Part shown: positions 62,014 through 64,000 of the stretch, piece by piece
How positions within the stretch are numbered: position 1 is the stretch's first letter
Layout: each line of letters starts with the position of its first letter
NCBI GenBank assembly: GCA_018268415.1
Contig: JAFDWO010000152.1
Coordinates: 1 to 64,000, forward strand
Length of the DNA stretch: 64,000 bases
Direction of reading: 5' to 3'
DNA from: Actinomycetota bacterium
GTDB taxonomy: Bacteria; Actinomycetota; Thermoleophilia; Solirubrobacterales; 70-9
Translations under genes and position numbers: made by a program
Notes under the pieces: model-generated
Told to the model about the DNA's origin: nothing
The model's database searches: none
The model's input: only the letters and a program-made list of their open reading frames with translations

Positions 62014-63642
62014 TCAGTGGCCGTGGTGCTTGTGCCGCGGCGCCCGCAGCAGCGTCACCGTGCGGTGCACCGTCTTCGGCGTGCCGCCGTTCGGCGTGAA
62101 GGTGATCCGGAACCGCACCGGCGCGCGAAGGATCGTCTTCAGCCGTTTGGCGAGTTCGACCCGCGCATGGATAGTCAGCCACATCGACTGCACGCCTTTG
62201 GATTTGCGCGTGACCGCGTGCACCTTCTTGCCGAACAGCAGGATGTAGCCGGCGCTCGGCAGCTTCACCTGCAGCCGCACGGTGCCGTTGCGACGGTTGT
62301 GGATGAGCCGCCGGATCACGAAGTTGTTCGACGGTGTCGCGGCGGTGATCGGCAGGACGGCCGGCGCCTTCGCGGTCACCGCGTGCACGGCGGCCGTCGC
62401 CCCGCTGCAGTAGGCGGTGCGCCCCGTGAAGACCTCTTCTTCGCCACAGCCTTCGTTGTCGACGACGCTCAGCCTCGCTTCGTAGGTCCCCGGCGCCCGA
62501 TAGGTGTGCATCGCGCTCACCCCGCTCGCCCTCCCACCGTCGCCGAAGCCCCAATTCCAGGCGACCACCGACCCGTCCGGATCGGTCGAGGAAGCCCCGC
62601 TGAACGTCGTCGGGACCCCCGCTGTGACGTCCCCCGGCACCGCGAACGCCGCGGTCGGCGATTGGTCGGGGGTGATCGCGAGGAAGATGGCGCCGGCCCC
62701 GGGGGTCGAGACCGCGGTCTCCACTTTGCCGGAGGCGAGGTTGATCGGCGTTACCGCTTCGCCACCCGCCACCCAGGCGGTCTTGCCGCCGGGAGCGATC
62801 GCGATTTCGGCGACCCCGGCCGAGATCGCGATCGGCGGACCGACGATCGCGTTGGTCGCGGTTTCGGCGACGCTCACCGTGCCCGCGGTCGGGTTGGCGA
62901 TGAGAAGCTTCGTGCCGTCAGGGCTCACCGCGACGCTGCCCGGAACTTCCGCCGTCGGGATGGTCTTGACCACCTGGCCGAGCGCGGTGTTGATCACGCG
63001 TACCCCTTCGACGCCGCTTACCGTCACGTAGGCGGTCTTGCCATCGGGGGTCAAGGCGATCCATTCCGGGTTCCCGCCGACGTCGATTGCGTTGCCGACG
63101 CGCTTTTCGCTCTGGGTGTCGACCGTGACGACTTCTTTGGGGGCGACCCCGACGTAGGCCTGGGTGCCGTTGGGGCTGAAGGCAAGCGCTTCGGCTTCAC
63201 CGCCGACTTTGAAGGTGCCGACGGCCGTCGCCGTTTCGGGGTCGATGACGTGGACTTCTTCGTCACCTTCGGCGGTCGCGTAGGCAGTCGTGCCGTCAGG
63301 GGAGATCGCCACTCCCTCACCGTTCCCCCCGAGCTGGATCGAATTGAGGACTTTGCGGGTGGCGGTGTCGATCACCACCGCGCTGTCACCGCCGTTCGAG
63401 GTGACGACGATCGCCCGCCGCCCGTTCGGCGTGACCGCAATCCACTCCGGCAGTTTGCCGACCATGATCGGAGACCCGACTTCCTTGCCGGTGCCGCTGT
63501 CGAAGGTCGAAACGGTTTCTTTCGTCGAGTTCGCGGTCCACACCAACGGCGCGGCGCTTGCGCTCGCGTCGCCGAAGCAGGAGAGGGCGCAGATCGCGGC
63601 GATCGCCCCGAGCCCTCGCAAGCTGATCGAAGAACGGCCCAT
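62014..63642 (-). CDS. Secreted YVTN beta-propeller protein with PKD domain
   Basis: 542 residues. The signal peptide GLGAIAAICALSCFGDASAS precedes about seven 40-residue blades (PNGRRAIVVTSNGGDSAVVI, PDGTTAYATAEGDEEVHVID, PNGTQAYVGVAPKEVVTVDT, PDGKTAYVTVSGVEGVRVIN...), the YVTN/beta-propeller pattern. A PKD domain follows (PTTFSGASSTDPDGSVVAWN, GPGTYEARLSVVD-like). The last ~110 residues (NNFVIRRLIHNRRNGTVRLQ, LPSAGYILLFGKKVHAV) form another beta domain seen at the ends of secreted proteins in related bacteria. It is extracellular, possibly a lectin-like or scaffold protein. Glutamate is mostly GAA. Confidence 0.9.
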   Translation of the reverse strand: MGRSSISLRGLGAIAAICALSCFGDASASAAPLVWTANSTKETVSTFDSGTGKEVGSPIMVGKLPEWIAVTPNGRRAIVVTSNGGDSAVVIDTATRKVLNSIQLGGNGEGVAISPDGTTAYATAEGDEEVHVIDPETATAVGTFKVGGEAEALAFSPNGTQAYVGVAPKEVVTVDTQSEKRVGNAIDVGGNPEWIALTPDGKTAYVTVSGVEGVRVINTALGQVVKTIPTAEVPGSVAVSPDGTKLLIANPTAGTVSVAETATNAIVGPPIAISAGVAEIAIAPGGKTAWVAGGEAVTPINLASGKVETAVSTPGAGAIFLAITPDQSPTAAFAVPGDVTAGVPTTFSGASSTDPDGSVVAWNWGFGDGGRASGVSAMHTYRAPGTYEARLSVVDNEGCGEEEVFTGRTAYCSGATAAVHAVTAKAPAVLPITAATPSNNFVIRRLIHNRRNGTVRLQVKLPSAGYILLFGKKVHAVTRKSKGVQSMWLTIHARVELAKRLKTILRAPVRFRITFTPNGGTPKTVHRTVTLLRAPRHKHHGH

Positions 63643-63654
63643 CGGCCGCCCATT

Positions 63655-63999
63655 CTAGGCCGACCCGGCCCGCCTCCCCGCCTCCTCGCGCAGCGCCGGC
63701 AGGACGTCGGCGGCGAACTGGTCGAGGAAGCGGCGCTGATCGTCGCCGGGGGCGTGCAGGATCAGGTCCTCGAAGCCGAGCTCGACGTAGGGCATGATCT
63801 GCTCGATCACCTCGTCGGGATCGGAGGAGACGATGAAGCGCCGGTGGGCTTCGTGGGCGTTCTCGTCGGCGAGGCGTTCCATCTCGACCGGGTCCTCGAC
63901 CCCCGCTTTCTGCTCGTGGGACAGCCCCAGGGCAGACCAGACCTTGCAGGACTCGAAGGCGGCCTCGGCATCACGGTCGTAGGAGACCTTGATCTCGAT
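63655..63999 (-). CDS. F420-dependent glucose-6-phosphate dehydrogenase-like oxidoreductase, partial
   Basis: Only the C-terminal 114 residues are inside the window; the start lies beyond 64000. IEIKVSYDRDAEAAFESCKV, LSHEQKAGVEDPVEMERLAD and RRFIVSSDPDEVIEQIMPYV, ending with FEDLILHAPGDDQRRFLDQF, match the end of LLM-class Fgd proteins (bacterial luciferase fold). These use coenzyme F420, consistent with an actinobacterium. The substrate cannot be fixed from the fragment. Confidence 0.85.
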   Translation of the reverse strand: MEIKVSYDRDAEAAFESCKVWSALGLSHEQKAGVEDPVEMERLADENAHEAHRRFIVSSDPDEVIEQIMPYVELGFEDLILHAPGDDQRRFLDQFAADVLPALREEAGRRAGSA

Positions 64000-64000
64000 C

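Overview
The window is chromosomal DNA from a very GC-rich actinobacterium. I place it in class Thermoleophilia (Solirubrobacterales-like) by inference from several observations: a fatty-acid degradation cluster ordered like mycobacterial fadA2-fabG4-htdX, a Cys-type CcmE with a long CcmF, an actinobacterial c-di-AMP riboswitch, and many large secreted proteins with beta-rich C-terminal domains. No 16S gene or other decisive marker is present. I saw no transposase, integrase, phage gene or CRISPR array.

Layout. 527-7304 is an overlapping TetR/thiolase/HMw-FabG/MaoC/acyl-CoA dehydrogenase operon. 7965-15892 holds an acyl-CoA synthetase, a GGDEF-EAL protein, a DUF255 thioredoxin-like protein, a PhzF protein, glutamine synthetase and a carboxymuconolactone-decarboxylase-like protein. 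15960-19460 holds a secreted protein, an RlpA-like wall protein behind a c-di-AMP riboswitch, RNase P RNA, LexA with an SOS box, and tRNA-Leu(GAG). 19511-26458 holds two ABC-2 exporters around a secreted trypsin-like protease, then a NarL-type two-component pair. 26514-29033 is an alkane-hydroxylation operon: alkB, rubredoxin, TetR, phosphoesterase. 29836-33707 holds a cupin, SecG, CcmF and CcmE. 33794-46525 holds a glycosyltransferase, three giant paralogous secreted proteins, an S15-like hydrolase and a divergent HTH regulator. 46472-60074 is an envelope-stress-like region: two COG4705 membrane proteins, ChrA with PadR, a GT51 transglycosylase, a phosphodiester glycosidase, a UPF0104 protein, a PadR/membrane pair, an OmpR-type two-component operon and DedA. 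60487-64000 holds TfoX-like, DUF4242 and beta-propeller/PKD proteins and the end of an F420-dependent dehydrogenase.

Three observations look most novel. (1) Seven gene-free islands (about 1-518, 7305-7790, 16683-17186, 29161-29835, 47396-47853, 54039-54500, 60075-60486) are mosaics of long near-perfect hairpins. Their arms, loops and linkers recur between islands, and two of them carry a conserved 14-codon ORF between hairpins. (2) The 906-967 residue secreted proteins each contain about four copies of a Cys-paired module that I do not recognise. (3) A box reading YTCTCAYC-N5-TTMA recurs before COG4705, GT51, DedA and the OmpR-type regulator genes, and suggests a regulon controlled by the regulator at 58615-59295.

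Genes for secreted proteins use GAA for glutamate, whereas housekeeping genes nearby use GAG almost exclusively. Coordinates were read by eye. Starts were chosen by ribosome-binding sites, overlaps and protein family expectations, and doubtful ones are flagged.
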